Source of the DNA: Tissierellaceae bacterium
GTDB lineage: Bacteria > Bacillota > Clostridia > Tissierellales > Tissierellaceae
NCBI GenBank assembly: GCA_018434075.1
Contig: JAHDQA010000052.1
Span: forward strand, 1-64,000
Length of the DNA: 64,000 nucleotides
Reading direction: 5' to 3'
Of this stretch, positions 48,377-58,085 are shown one piece after another (positions within the stretch are counted from its first letter, which is position 1; each line of letters begins with the position of its first letter). Under the pieces are notes generated by a model. It was given only the letters and a program-made list of their open reading frames with translations. It had not been told where the DNA came from and searched no databases. A program made the translations under genes and the position numbers.

Positions 48377-49309
48377 TCCCTCCTTTCCGAAGAGAATCTC
48401 TGCAATTTTGTTGCTAAACTCTCTCTTTTTATCTTTGTTATGTCTAAATGCTTTTATTAAATTAAATTCACTGCTCACTTGAACATAATCTAAAGGATTA
48501 TATCCATTCTCTATAAGATATTTTGAAGCTATACTTAGTGAATCTAAGTCTGCTTTGACAAATAGCTCAGCTGCTACACCCTTCTTGTAATAAATTGTCT
48601 GCCTCTCATCGATCAATATAAAAACATTAAAACCCATAGCCCATTGCGATGTAAAAACTCGAAAAACTCTATTTTTATTTTCAAATTGTTCTTTTGTAAG
48701 AGCTGTTATATTTGTGATTAATTCAGGCATAATCGGGCTGTTTACCTGATAACATAGTATTTTCAAATTATTTTTGTCAAGAGTGTTTATGTTTTCCATG
48801 GCATTTACAACAGCTAATGTAGTATTGTAATGATCTATATGCGAGTCTATTAAAAATGGAGTATATATTATAGTAGGTTTTATATCTTCGATAACTCCCT
48901 TTAAATCACGAATTAGTCTATCATCTCTATAGTCTAATTTCGAATCTTTATAATCTAGAAATATAATTTCTTTTATGCCATAAATTTCTTTAAGAGTTTG
49001 TGCTTCACTTCTTCTTTTACTTATCAGTTCCTTCTCGCTGAGTTCAGTAGTTGCTCCACTGCCATCTGTTAAATACACTATATAAACTTCATCTGACTTT
49101 TCTTTGTATTTAAACAATGTACCCCCCAAACCAATAGTCTCATCATCTACATGAGGTGCAAATACAATTACTCTATCTTTTAATCCCATTAAATGATCTA
49201 CGTCATACATGTCTTTTTTGGGATATCTAAAATACACGTACTTAGTGTAAATTCTATTAATAATATTCATTGGTTTTTTTAGCATTTTTTTTAATTTGCT
49301 CTTGTTCAA
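48362..49309 (-). CDS. PIG-L family deacetylase
   Basis: A 315-aa LmbE-like zinc deacetylase. The first zinc-binding motif is FAPHVDDETIGLGGTLF, the second part has SHIDHYNTTLA, and VYLTDGSGATTE follows the first strand. Such enzymes remove acetyl groups from N-acetylglucosamine in lipids or small thiols. Its place between a GNAT, CsaB and TagA suggests a role in deacetylating a sugar of the surface polymer. The start is TTG behind AAGGTGA. Confidence 0.9.
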   Translation of the reverse strand: MNKSKLKKMLKKPMNIINRIYTKYVYFRYPKKDMYDVDHLMGLKDRVIVFAPHVDDETIGLGGTLFKYKEKSDEVYIVYLTDGSGATTELSEKELISKRRSEAQTLKEIYGIKEIIFLDYKDSKLDYRDDRLIRDLKGVIEDIKPTIIYTPFLIDSHIDHYNTTLAVVNAMENINTLDKNNLKILCYQVNSPIMPELITNITALTKEQFENKNRVFRVFTSQWAMGFNVFILIDERQTIYYKKGVAAELFVKADLDSLSIASKYLIENGYNPLDYVQVSSEFNLIKAFRHNKDKKREFSNKIAEILFGKEGGSAN

Positions 49310-49323
49310 AATATCACCTTCAT

Positions 49324-50097
49324 CTAAAAATAGTCTGCTTTATTCATTGGGATGTTGGGAAGAGCTTTTGAGTCTAATCTGTTGTCATAGTAAACTGTAA
49401 CGCTCTTATTTTTAAATATATTATAGAGAAGGGTCTTCTCATCTACATACTTAAATATCATCCCAAAGCTAGACCTTTCAAAATGATCATTGTATGCTGG
49501 ATTGAAATTACCTAAATAATAGTAGATGCCATTTTCCCTCTTTAATAGCAAATAAGAAAGTCCTTTCCCGTTGGAATAAAAGTATTTATTGTTTGGATTC
49601 CCGATAAATCTCCATTTCAAATATTCTTCATCTATATAATCTTCTTCATTTTTCAAATCATTTTCCTTAAGGCTTAAAGTAAGGTATCTTTTTTTATATA
49701 TCTGCCACCCTAACTTCAAATTAGCAGGAAGAGAATTTTCATTTGGAAAATTATATATAAACGAGCCTTTGCTCTTTTCTAAAGCTAATTTACTCATCTG
49801 AGAAAATATCCCCATTTTACGATATTCCTCTAATACTGCAGTGTCGCATGGCTGATAAGAAATCTGATTGTTTAAATCATTTCTCCAGAAACATCTTATT
49901 CCAATTAATTTTATGTCATCATATGCAAATACGTGAATAGAATCACCATAGATGTTTTGTCTGTATTTCCAATCAAACCATAAGCTATTCATATCTTCCT
50001 TGAAAATAAAATTGAAAAGTTCTAGAAATGATAGTTCATCATCTTTTGAGACTTCACTCGTCATTTTTACTTCGAAGTGAATATTGTTCTTATTCAA
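49324..50097 (-). CDS. GNAT-like acetyltransferase of the surface-polymer cluster
   Basis: A 257-aa protein with a GNAT fold. TAVLEEYRKMGIFSQMSKLALEKSK gives the acetyl-CoA loop, and FIYNFPNENSLPANLKLGWQIYK resembles a class of acetyltransferases found in polysaccharide operons. The acceptor is not known. It overlaps the end of the secreted-protein gene by 8 bases. Confidence 0.78.
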   Translation of the reverse strand: MNKNNIHFEVKMTSEVSKDDELSFLELFNFIFKEDMNSLWFDWKYRQNIYGDSIHVFAYDDIKLIGIRCFWRNDLNNQISYQPCDTAVLEEYRKMGIFSQMSKLALEKSKGSFIYNFPNENSLPANLKLGWQIYKKRYLTLSLKENDLKNEEDYIDEEYLKWRFIGNPNNKYFYSNGKGLSYLLLKRENGIYYYLGNFNPAYNDHFERSSFGMIFKYVDEKTLLYNIFKNKSVTVYYDNRLDSKALPNIPMNKADYF

Positions 50098-50566
50098 TTA
50101 TATATTCACCTCTAACTAGAACAAAAGTTGAGTCTTGTATTATAATTAATCCTCTTCCGTCATCTCTAGGAATTATCAATTGGTGATTTTTAGGTATGCT
50201 CTCTCCTTCTTTAAGATCGACTCCATCTGTGACATCAGAAATTCCGCCTAAATCGCTAACTTTTGCAGTTGCTTTTCCACTTCTCAATATAATCTCTGTT
50301 CCTTCACGTCCAATTAACTTTTGTCCGTTTTTAAGCTCTATTACTTCTAGTTTGTTCGGATTAGAGTTATTTGAGCTACTTGTCTTGTCATCAACATATC
50401 TTTTAACTTCTGAAATTCTTTGTTCTAAGTAACTTAAAGTTATCAATGGATCACTTTCAGAACCAGCACTTGCTAAGCTAGTAATATTACCAAGGCTCAT
50501 ACATAAACCACTGCCCACCATAATTCCCGTCATAGTAAATATAATTAACTTATTTTTGGTTTTCAT
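50090..50566 (-). CDS. Secreted hypothetical protein
   Basis: A 158-aa protein with an N-terminal signal sequence (KTKNKLIIFTMTGIMVGSGLC), a short helical region beginning SDPLITLSYLEQRISEVK and a Ser/Asn-rich linker. The C-terminal half is probably beta-rich (LKNGQKLIGREGTEIILRSG). I do not recognise a family of known function. It heads the surface-polymer cluster, so it may act at the cell wall. Confidence 0.75.
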   Translation of the reverse strand: MKTKNKLIIFTMTGIMVGSGLCMSLGNITSLASAGSESDPLITLSYLEQRISEVKRYVDDKTSSSNNSNPNKLEVIELKNGQKLIGREGTEIILRSGKATAKVSDLGGISDVTDGVDLKEGESIPKNHQLIIPRDDGRGLIIIQDSTFVLVRGEYIIE

Positions 50567-50615
50567 TTAAAACACCCCTCTATTAATTATCAACTTTCAT
50601 TATACTATATATGGA

Positions 50616-50658
50616 CAAAAATAATAAGCACTTTAAACTATTCAAAGTGCTTATTATT
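50616..50658 (-). terminator. Intrinsic terminator after the MazF-like gene
   Basis: ATAATAAGCACTTT and AAAGTGCTTATTAT pair (50621-50658) and are followed by TTTTTG on the minus strand. It ends the alr-mazF region before the surface-polymer cluster. Confidence 0.88.
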
Positions 50659-50676
50659 ACTAAAATATGTAATTTG

Positions 50677-51027
50677 TTAATAATCTCCAAGCCCAACACT
50701 TATCTTTAATGCCTCATCGATTTTTTTCATCATATCATCATCAAATTTTCCGACTTTTTCTCTAAGCCTTTTTTTATCAATAGTCCGAATTTGTTCTAAC
50801 AGCACCACAGAGTCCTTCGGCAAACCAAAATCCTGGGCAGTTATCTCTACATGGGTAGGAAGCCTCGCTTTATTAATTTGAGATGTGATAGCCGCTACTA
50901 TCACAGTAGGACTATACTTATTTCCAACATCATTCTGGATTATAAGTATAGGCCTTACTCCACCTTGTTCAGATCCAACCACAGGGCTTAAATCTGCATA
51001 ATATATTTCTCCTCTTTTAACTATCAT
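50677..51027 (-). CDS. ndoA: MazF/NdoA-type endoribonuclease toxin
   Basis: A 116-aa PemK/MazF protein. It has the family start ([24 protein letters not shown]), [23 protein letters not shown] and a C-terminal LRTIDKKRL. MazF toxins cut mRNA at short motifs. In B. subtilis and clostridia the gene commonly follows alr and a ribbon-helix-helix antitoxin gene. Here its ATG overlaps the stop of an unrelated-looking 76-aa ORF. Confidence 0.95.
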   Translation of the reverse strand: MIVKRGEIYYADLSPVVGSEQGGVRPILIIQNDVGNKYSPTVIVAAITSQINKARLPTHVEITAQDFGLPKDSVVLLEQIRTIDKKRLREKVGKFDDDMMKKIDEALKISVGLGDY

Positions 51028-51254
51028 AGAAATTCATGCCCCAAGTTTATTTCATAATACATCAAGTCAATCATATCCTCCTCAATGCCTATTTCAGCAA
51101 GGGTTAAGTTGATTTGGCTGACCTCCTCATAAGCTTTTATAAATTCTTGATATTTCTTGCATTTGCAACCGTTATTGCATAAAGATTGTAGTTGTTTAAA
51201 CATGATGTCATTTTCACTCAATATTACTGGAAGTCCAAAATTAACTTGTGCCAA
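51024..51254 (-). CDS. Small protein upstream of MazF, candidate antitoxin
   Basis: A 76-aa acidic protein beginning [19 protein letters not shown]. It has a CNNGCKCKK cysteine cluster and a helical, Glu-rich C-terminus. It overlaps mazF by 4 bases, the position of the antitoxin in MazEF operons, but I see no ribbon-helix-helix sequence such as NdoAI. It may be a divergent antitoxin or an independent protein. A TTG start is chosen because GGGGGTGG lies just before it; the GTG three codons earlier is inside that site. Confidence 0.6.
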   Translation of the reverse strand: MAQVNFGLPVILSENDIMFKQLQSLCNNGCKCKKYQEFIKAYEEVSQINLTLAEIGIEEDMIDLMYYEINLGHEFL

Positions 51255-51342
51255 GAAATCCACCCCCTTATAGGCTTAGAGATATAAAATATTGTTACAT
51301 GATGATTATATAACTTTAATAAAAACTATGTCAATAGTTATA

Positions 51343-52521
51343 TCAATCTGTCAAATATTCTACAATATCGACAATTTCCCCATTTTCCATATAAACTCTT
51401 GGAACCCTCCTATTTATCATGCATGTGATCTCATAATTAATTGTCCCTATTAATTTAGCAATGTCGTCGACATGAGGATATCCTTTGTCTTTGTCTCCAA
51501 ACAAAACTACTTCATCTCCAATATTTGCATCCTGTATTCCTGTGACATCTACCATAAGTTGATCCATACAAATATTGCCTACTATATTAACTAAGCTGCC
51601 TTTAAAGAAAACTTTTCCTTTGTTTGAAAGCAGCCTCGTATATCCATCTGCATATCCAATTGGAATTGTTGCAATTTTGGAAGGCTTATTTGTTATAAAC
51701 CTGTGCCCATAGCTAATGCCCGTATTCTCAGAAACTAATTTTATATTTGATATCATCGACTTGAGTGTCATAACTGGTTTTAAATTAATTCTATCTTTAT
51801 TTACCTCGTCTGATGGATAAAGCCCATATAGAATTATTCCCGGTCTAACTATGTCAAGATTATATTCAGGCATGTCTATTATAGCCGCGGAATTAGAAAC
51901 ATGCTTATAATCAATGAACAATCCTCTTTGTTCTAAACTATCTACTATGCCCATGAACTTGTCAAATTGTCTTATTGTCTCAGCTTTATCCTTTTCATCT
52001 GCTTTCGCAAAATGCGTGAATATACCCTCTATATGTATATTTGGAAGTGTGCTTATTTTCAATATTTCGTCAATAGATTCTTTTGTTGGTAAAAATCCCA
52101 ATCTCCCCATACCAGTATCAATTTTAATATGAATCTTTGCGATCTTCCCTAAGCTCATAGCTTTTTGGGATAATTCTCTTGCATCTTCATATCTATATAT
52201 AGTTTGAATTAAATCATACAATAAAATTTCTTCATATCTACTTGGATTAGTGTAATTAAGCAATAAAATAGGAACATCAATATTTTCTCTTCTAAGTTCA
52301 ATTGCTTCATCTAATACTGACACTGCAAATCTAGTTGCACCAATTTGTAAATACTTTTTAGCCAATACTGCTGACCCATGTCCATAAGCATTTGCTTTTA
52401 TTACAGGCATTATTATTGTTGACTTGTTCACAATTCTCCTTATCTCATTGAAATTGTGTTCAACATTATCTAAATTAATTTCAATAAAAGTTTCCCTGTG
52501 ATTTGTTAACATTTTATGCAT
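51343..52521 (-). CDS. alr: Alanine racemase
   Basis: A PLP-dependent racemase of 392 residues that supplies D-alanine for the wall. It has the PLP-lysine motif VIKANAYGHGS, KIDTGMGRLG, and the catalytic Tyr segment NTGISYGHRF. It lies between the acpS-nnrD fusion and the mazF locus, the normal Firmicutes arrangement. Confidence 0.97.
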   Translation of the reverse strand: MHKMLTNHRETFIEINLDNVEHNFNEIRRIVNKSTIIMPVIKANAYGHGSAVLAKKYLQIGATRFAVSVLDEAIELRRENIDVPILLLNYTNPSRYEEILLYDLIQTIYRYEDARELSQKAMSLGKIAKIHIKIDTGMGRLGFLPTKESIDEILKISTLPNIHIEGIFTHFAKADEKDKAETIRQFDKFMGIVDSLEQRGLFIDYKHVSNSAAIIDMPEYNLDIVRPGIILYGLYPSDEVNKDRINLKPVMTLKSMISNIKLVSENTGISYGHRFITNKPSKIATIPIGYADGYTRLLSNKGKVFFKGSLVNIVGNICMDQLMVDVTGIQDANIGDEVVLFGDKDKGYPHVDDIAKLIGTINYEITCMINRRVPRVYMENGEIVDIVEYLTD

Positions 52522-52534
52522 CTCCAGTACAATA

Positions 52535-53749
52535 TTATTTTATTATACAATTAATTGCCTTTGGCAAATATTCTATTATGTCTCTTGCAATCATTCCATA
52601 TTCCCCAAATTCTTCTCTAGCTAAATCACCAGCAAGTCCATGTACATAAACTCCCATTACACTAGCGTCAAAAGGGCTATATCCTTGTCCAACAAAAGAA
52701 GTGATCACACCAGCTAAAACATCTCCACTACCAGCCGTTGCCATTCCCGGATTCCCTGAATAGTTTTTATAAACATTATTGCCATCTGTCACTATAGTTT
52801 CATATCCTTTTAGTACTGTGATCACATTCATCTCTTTAGAAAAATTAACGGCACATTCTTCTTTATGCACATTTATGTACTTAATGTCTTTATTTATCAA
52901 TCTAGACATCTCTCCAGGATGTGGTGTTATTATTGTCTTACCACTCCTTTCTTTCAAGATATTTAAATCATCTGATACAATATTGAGACCATCTGCATCC
53001 AATATTAATGTGTTTTTAAAATTATTTATGCAATAATTAGTGTGAGTCAATTGCTTATACCCAATACCTAATCCAGGACCAACTAGCAATGATGAAAATA
53101 CATTTATATCTATTTTATTAGAAACATACGTTTCAATATCTCTTAGTATTACCTCTGTCGGTACAATGCCTGCATTGTTTATAAAAGATGAATTAACCAA
53201 TCCATATACAAGTCCTGCTCCGCTTCTTAAAGCAGAAAATGAAGATAAATATAATGCTCCAGTCATGCCAGTGCTGCCAGCAATAATTCCAATTTTGCCG
53301 AAATCCCCTTTATGTGAATCAAGATTTCTTCTATTGAGTCTATATGGCATGTTTACAGGTATTTCAACCTTAGTTTTTTTACCTGTCAGACCAACAGCTG
53401 TAGCAACTGAATACTCTTTTTCATTCGATATAGATATATCTATATCCTCAATTCCCAACAAACTAAATATTTGCTTAAGTTTCCTATTTACACATAAATA
53501 TGGCTTTCCTTCACTATTGTGTGCTATTTCAATATCTTTCCATGAAATTTCACCTATACCAGTACCTATCATTTTAGAAACAGCTTCTTTAGCAGCAAAT
53601 AATCCTGCAATAGTACCTATGGATTCTTTTTTCTCTTTAATGTAATTTAACTCGTTCTCCGTGAAAACTTTTTTATAAAATGAATCTTTTTTTTCTGTTA
53701 AGATCTTTTTAATTCTTTCATTGTTTATTATATCAATTCCAGTTAGCAT
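52535..53749 (-). CDS. acpS: Holo-ACP synthase fused to NAD(P)HX dehydratase
   Basis: A 404-aa two-domain protein. Residues 1 to about 120 are AcpS (TGIDIINNERIKKI, AGLFAAKEAVSKMIGTGI), which attaches phosphopantetheine to acyl carrier protein. From about 130 on it is NnrD, an ATP/ADP-dependent (S)-NAD(P)H-hydrate dehydratase (GIIAGSTGMTGALYLSSFSALRSGAG, LDADGLNI, GSGDVLAGVI). The usual NnrE epimerase domain is absent. acpS and nnr genes are often neighbours in Firmicutes; here they are one frame. The start is the ATG at 53749 behind GGAGATG. Confidence 0.92.
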   Translation of the reverse strand: MLTGIDIINNERIKKILTEKKDSFYKKVFTENELNYIKEKKESIGTIAGLFAAKEAVSKMIGTGIGEISWKDIEIAHNSEGKPYLCVNRKLKQIFSLLGIEDIDISISNEKEYSVATAVGLTGKKTKVEIPVNMPYRLNRRNLDSHKGDFGKIGIIAGSTGMTGALYLSSFSALRSGAGLVYGLVNSSFINNAGIVPTEVILRDIETYVSNKIDINVFSSLLVGPGLGIGYKQLTHTNYCINNFKNTLILDADGLNIVSDDLNILKERSGKTIITPHPGEMSRLINKDIKYINVHKEECAVNFSKEMNVITVLKGYETIVTDGNNVYKNYSGNPGMATAGSGDVLAGVITSFVGQGYSPFDASVMGVYVHGLAGDLAREEFGEYGMIARDIIEYLPKAINCIIK

Positions 53750-53770
53750 AATATCATCTCCACAATAATA

Positions 53771-53810
53771 GAATAACACCTATTTTATTAAATTAAAAGA
53801 GGTGTTATTC
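53771..53810 (-). terminator. Probable terminator after pyrE
   Basis: Eleven-base arms (GAATAACACCT and its complement, 53771-53781 and 53800-53810) with an 18-base loop; the next minus-strand bases are TATTATTG. Termination is likely incomplete because the T-tract is poor. Confidence 0.5.
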
Positions 53811-53830
53811 AATATTTCAAAATATTAAGT

Positions 53831-54391
53831 TTATTTAAACTTTCTGCTTCCTGGTTTTACTAAAGGTAAACCAGTTTTGCATAAATAGCAGTCATCAGCG
53901 TCATATACTTTTGCCTCTAATTTAAGCGCAGAGTATATAGGTAGATTTATCTCTTCTACTGTTCTGTCGATAATTGCTGCGATTCCAATGACTTTCCCAC
54001 CTAAGCCCTCAATTACTTCAATAGTTTCGTATGAAGATTTTCCAGTTGTTACAACATCTTCTGCAATTAGTACCTTTTGGCCTTCTACAATCTCAAATCC
54101 TCTTCTCAATTTCATTATATTGTCTTCTCTTTCTGTAAATATAGCAGGCTTGCCAAGTTGTCTTCCGATTTCATAACTTACGATTATGCCGCCCATAGCT
54201 GGACCAACCACAACATCTATATCCAGATCATTTATTTTTTCAACTATCTTTTTTACTACAATCTCAGCTTTATCTGGGTATTGTAGCAATTTTGCGCATT
54301 GTATGTACCTGTCACTATGTTTACCTGATGACAATAAAAAATGTCCTTCTAAAACAGCTCCAGTTTCAATCAGTAGATCTAATATCTCCAT
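53831..54391 (-). CDS. pyrE: Orotate phosphoribosyltransferase
   Basis: A 186-aa enzyme that joins orotate to PRPP. It has [34 protein letters not shown] and the PRPP-binding [16 protein letters not shown]. It is the last gene of the pyr operon, two bases after pyrD. Confidence 0.97.
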   Translation of the reverse strand: MEILDLLIETGAVLEGHFLLSSGKHSDRYIQCAKLLQYPDKAEIVVKKIVEKINDLDIDVVVGPAMGGIIVSYEIGRQLGKPAIFTEREDNIMKLRRGFEIVEGQKVLIAEDVVTTGKSSYETIEVIEGLGGKVIGIAAIIDRTVEEINLPIYSALKLEAKVYDADDCYLCKTGLPLVKPGSRKFK

Positions 54392-54393
54392 CG

Positions 54394-55299
54394 CTAACCT
54401 CCAATAATCCCTTTAATTTCTTTCAAACTGCTTATTTTTTCTTTCGCCATAAACTCTTCAATTCCCTCTGCAATTTTCTTTGAAGCGTATATATCCCTAA
54501 AATTAGCACTGCCTACTTGTATTAAATCCGCTCCCGCCATGATAAATTCAATTGCATCTTCAAAGTTTGTTATTCCGCCTATTCCTATGAGTGGCACATC
54601 GACTGCTTTTTTTACTTCATATAACATTCGTAACGCAATAGGTTTAATACATGGCCCTGATAACCCAGCTGTTATATTATTGAATATAGGTTTTCTCTTA
54701 TATATGTCAATCGCAAGTGCATTGAAAGTATTAACCAAAGACAATCCATCTGCACCTGCTTTTACACAAGCTTGTGCCATTTTAGAAATATCATTAGCAT
54801 TTGGTGAAAGTTTTACAACCAATTTTTTATTTGTCACCATTCTTACTTCTTTGACTACATCATAGGCTATTTTTTCATCAATGCCAAAAGCCATTCCACC
54901 TTCTTTTACATTAGGGCAAGATATATTGAGTTCTATAATAGGTATGTCTGTTTCATTTAATTTCATAGCTCCTAAAATGTACTCTTCAATACTTCCACCG
55001 CCTAAATTTGCTAATATTACAATGTCTTTGCTCAATAAAAAGGGAAGTTCCTCCTGAATAAATCTATCAACACCTGGATTTTGTAAACCAATGCTATTCA
55101 TAAGCCCTGAGGGGGTCTCATATATTCTCCTTCCAAAGTTTCCGATCTTTTCATGCAATGTCAATCCTTTTGTGGAAATTCCACCTAATACATTTATATC
55201 AAAATATTCATCATACTCTTTACCATAGCCAAAAGTTCCTGAAGCTGCAATTACGGGGTTCTTAAAATTTATCCCTAAAAACTCTACATTGCTATTCAT
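54394..55299 (-). CDS. pyrD: Dihydroorotate dehydrogenase B, catalytic subunit
   Basis: An FMN-binding class 1B enzyme of 301 residues that works with PyrK and NAD. The active-site cysteine lies in [26 protein letters not shown] and [20 protein letters not shown] bind [12 protein letters not shown] is the start, behind AGAGGTGTG. The frame remains open into pyrK, whose stop overlaps this start by 8 bases. Confidence 0.96.
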   Translation of the reverse strand: MNSNVEFLGINFKNPVIAASGTFGYGKEYDEYFDINVLGGISTKGLTLHEKIGNFGRRIYETPSGLMNSIGLQNPGVDRFIQEELPFLLSKDIVILANLGGGSIEEYILGAMKLNETDIPIIELNISCPNVKEGGMAFGIDEKIAYDVVKEVRMVTNKKLVVKLSPNANDISKMAQACVKAGADGLSLVNTFNALAIDIYKRKPIFNNITAGLSGPCIKPIALRMLYEVKKAVDVPLIGIGGITNFEDAIEFIMAGADLIQVGSANFRDIYASKKIAEGIEEFMAKEKISSLKEIKGIIGG

Positions 55300-56032
55300 C
55301 AAAACACACCTCTTTAGCCTCGAAAACTGGACCGTCTTTACAAACTCTCCGCATTCCACGTCTTGTTTGGATTGTGCATCCTAAACAACTTCCTATGCCA
55401 CAAGCCATATATTTTTCCATTGATACATAAAGTATAGCTTTATCTTTATTAACGTCAGCTAGTGCTTTTAACATAGGATAAGGTCCGCAAGCATATATAA
55501 CATCATAATCCTCAACATTTATTAGCTCTGTTACGAACCCTTTAATCCCACCTAAACCTTTTTCTGATGCAACATACAAGTTTTTAGAATGAACATTGCA
55601 TTCATCGATTAAATATGGTTCTTCTCTAAAACCAGCAAACATATCCATCATTTTATGGTTCTGTTTAAGCAAATAAATCATTGGAGCTATACCTACTCCT
55701 CCGCTAACTACCGCAGATCTCATATTCTCTTTTACAGTAAAACCGTTGCCTAAAGGCCCCGTCAATTGCACTTCTTCATTTGTCTTCATTGAGGACAATT
55801 CTTTAGTACCTTTTCCTTTTACCTCATATACGAAGCGGATGGTATCTCCTTCTATATCTGATATGCTGAGAGGTCTTGATAGGAAAGGATCAAGAGCTTC
55901 CCATGCCCTTACCATGTAAAACTGGCCTGGGATTCCTGAAATATTACCTTGCAAAGCAATTTCATATATATTTCTAGCAATTTCTTTATTTTTTACGACC
56001 TTGCATTTAATATTTGCCTCTTTCAAAACCAA
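55292..56032 (-). CDS. pyrK: Dihydroorotate dehydrogenase B, electron-transfer subunit
   Basis: A 246-aa ferredoxin reductase-like subunit. It binds FAD ([12 protein letters not shown]) and has a [2Fe-2S] cluster held by the four cysteines in [13 protein letters not shown] and RVC near the C-terminus. It passes electrons from PyrD to NAD+. It overlaps the end of pyrF by 26 bases. Confidence 0.96.
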   Translation of the reverse strand: MVLKEANIKCKVVKNKEIARNIYEIALQGNISGIPGQFYMVRAWEALDPFLSRPLSISDIEGDTIRFVYEVKGKGTKELSSMKTNEEVQLTGPLGNGFTVKENMRSAVVSGGVGIAPMIYLLKQNHKMMDMFAGFREEPYLIDECNVHSKNLYVASEKGLGGIKGFVTELINVEDYDVIYACGPYPMLKALADVNKDKAILYVSMEKYMACGIGSCLGCTIQTRRGMRRVCKDGPVFEAKEVCFDE

Positions 56033-56876
56033 TATCCTCCCTCATGTCAAATACTGCTTTTCTAATATGTTGATTGAAATTTTCATATTCATCTTCTTTG
56101 CCTTTATGTGCCATAATAATCCCTCTTGAAGAATTAACTATCCCACCGTTTCGATTTTTAAGATATAAGTTTACATCATTTCCTTTAGCTCCTTGAGCTC
56201 CATATCCTGGAATCAAGAAGAACATTTTATCATATCTATTTCTTATTTCCATCGCTTCATCAGTGTGAGTCCCTCCTACTACAGCTCCTATAGGTGAATA
56301 TCCACATGAAGATAAATATTTGTTTGATAATTCATAAAGTTTATCTCCTACATGAAAGTAAATTTCTCTGCCATCTTCGCACTTTAAATATTCTATATCC
56401 TTAGCCCCTGGATTTGAAGTTCTAAGAAGTACAAATATCCCTTTGTCACCATTTGCTACATTATCCAAATAAGGAGTAATACTATCAAATCCCATATATG
56501 GATTTAATGTAACAAAATCAGCTTCAAATTCACCCTCAAAATGTGCTTTTTTATACATAGTTGCTGTAGTTGATATATCTCCTCTCTTAATGTCCCCTAT
56601 TGAAATTAGGTCATTTGATTTTAGATACTTCAAAGTCTTTGAGTAAGCCATCAATCCTTTTACACCTAGAGCTTCATAGTATGCTATTTGTAATTTGTAC
56701 GTGCTTACAATGTCATAAGTAGCATCAATAATCCTTTTATTGAATTGAAATACAACTTCATCAATATCCTGATATTTGTTTTTAATTTGAGTTGGTATAT
56801 AATCAGTATCAGTATCTAGTCCTACGCATACACATCCCTTTTCTTCAACTCTCTTATAGAGCTTATCAATTACCAC
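56007..56876 (-). CDS. pyrF: Orotidine 5'-phosphate decarboxylase
   Basis: A type 2 OMP decarboxylase of 289 residues. It has GLDTDTDYIP, the catalytic ISIGDIKRGDIS, VTLNPYMGFDSI and the C-terminal phosphate loop NSSRGIIMAH. A GTG start is preferred because AAAGGAGAG stands eight bases before it. The ATG nine codons farther upstream has no site and overlaps pyrC more. Confidence 0.95.
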   Translation of the reverse strand: MVIDKLYKRVEEKGCVCVGLDTDTDYIPTQIKNKYQDIDEVVFQFNKRIIDATYDIVSTYKLQIAYYEALGVKGLMAYSKTLKYLKSNDLISIGDIKRGDISTTATMYKKAHFEGEFEADFVTLNPYMGFDSITPYLDNVANGDKGIFVLLRTSNPGAKDIEYLKCEDGREIYFHVGDKLYELSNKYLSSCGYSPIGAVVGGTHTDEAMEIRNRYDKMFFLIPGYGAQGAKGNDVNLYLKNRNGGIVNSSRGIIMAHKGKEDEYENFNQHIRKAVFDMREDIGFERGKY

Positions 56877-58080
56877 AAAATCTCTCCTTTTTAAAATCTT
56901 CATCGATGTACTTTATATCGCCATCTTTGACGGTCATTAATACTTCGCCATTAAATTTCATACCTTCAAATGCAGTGTTCTTTGATTTTGAATGGAACTT
57001 GTTTGAATCCACAGTAGATTCTAAAGTAAGATCTACTATGACAAAATTAGCTTTACTTCCGTTTTCTAATCTTCCGTATTCTAAGCCCAGTATTCTTGCA
57101 GGCCCATAAGTCAATAAACCGGAAAGTCTTTTTAAATCAATATGATTTGGCTTTACTAAAGTCGTATAAGCCACTTTAAATGCAGTCTCTAGCCCTACCA
57201 TTCCCGGAGCATTTTTTTGTTTGTCTTCTACACTATGAGGAGCATGATCAGTTGCTATTGCATCTACCACTCCATCTCTTATGGCTTTTATTAGTCTATC
57301 TACATCTTCTTTTCCTCTAATTGGCGGATTTACCCTATAATCATTATCCCATAATGCGATGTGATGAGGTGTCACATCGCATGTTACATTATTATTGGCT
57401 TTCTTAGCTCTCTCTACGTCATCAATGGCTTCTTTTGTGCTAACATGGGTTAAATGCAGTTTTGCACCTATTTTTTTATTCAAATATATATCCCTAACTG
57501 TTTCCAAATTCTCTGCTAGTCTATAGTCGATCTTTGATATTTCTTCATCCTCTGAATGTACCAATACAACTAAATCTTTCTCTTTTGCTTTAATGAGCGC
57601 TTCATACATAACTTTTGTGCTCTTTATTCCCTTGCCATCATCGGATATTACTTTGATTGCGTTAGAAATATTATCCAAATGGTTTAGAGTAACTCCGTCA
57701 AAGTTTTCTGTTATGGAAAGAGTTTGATTGACATCAATCAATCCAATATTCCTAGCTTTTTCTAATACATAAGAAACTATTTTTTCATTTGAACAAATTG
57801 GATTGGTGTTTGCCATTAAATTTACATAAGTGAATCCACCTCTTACCGCAGCTCTGCTACCAGTTAAAATGTCTTCTTTATAAACATATCCAGGGTCTCT
57901 AAAATGAGCATGCAAATCTATGAAAGATGGCATCAATACAAGATTTTCTCCATTAATGATGACTTTTTCGCCATCTGCTTCAATTGACTTATTAAGCTGA
58001 ACTATTTTATCGTTAATTATCAATACATCTGTAAAAAAATCTTTTCCTTCGTCGACCAACCGTATATTTTTTATGAGCAT
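56866..58080 (-). CDS. pyrC: Dihydroorotase
   Basis: A type I dihydroorotase of 404 residues. It has the zinc-binding DLHAHFRDPGY, HLTHVSTKEAID, CDVTPHHI and the catalytic Asp in IATDHAPHSVEDK. The start MLIKNIRLVDEG follows GGGAG. It begins 5 bases after the pyrI stop codon and its end overlaps pyrF. Confidence 0.96.
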   Translation of the reverse strand: MLIKNIRLVDEGKDFFTDVLIINDKIVQLNKSIEADGEKVIINGENLVLMPSFIDLHAHFRDPGYVYKEDILTGSRAAVRGGFTYVNLMANTNPICSNEKIVSYVLEKARNIGLIDVNQTLSITENFDGVTLNHLDNISNAIKVISDDGKGIKSTKVMYEALIKAKEKDLVVLVHSEDEEISKIDYRLAENLETVRDIYLNKKIGAKLHLTHVSTKEAIDDVERAKKANNNVTCDVTPHHIALWDNDYRVNPPIRGKEDVDRLIKAIRDGVVDAIATDHAPHSVEDKQKNAPGMVGLETAFKVAYTTLVKPNHIDLKRLSGLLTYGPARILGLEYGRLENGSKANFVIVDLTLESTVDSNKFHSKSKNTAFEGMKFNGEVLMTVKDGDIKYIDEDFKKERFCGN

Positions 58081-58085
58081 TTGAA

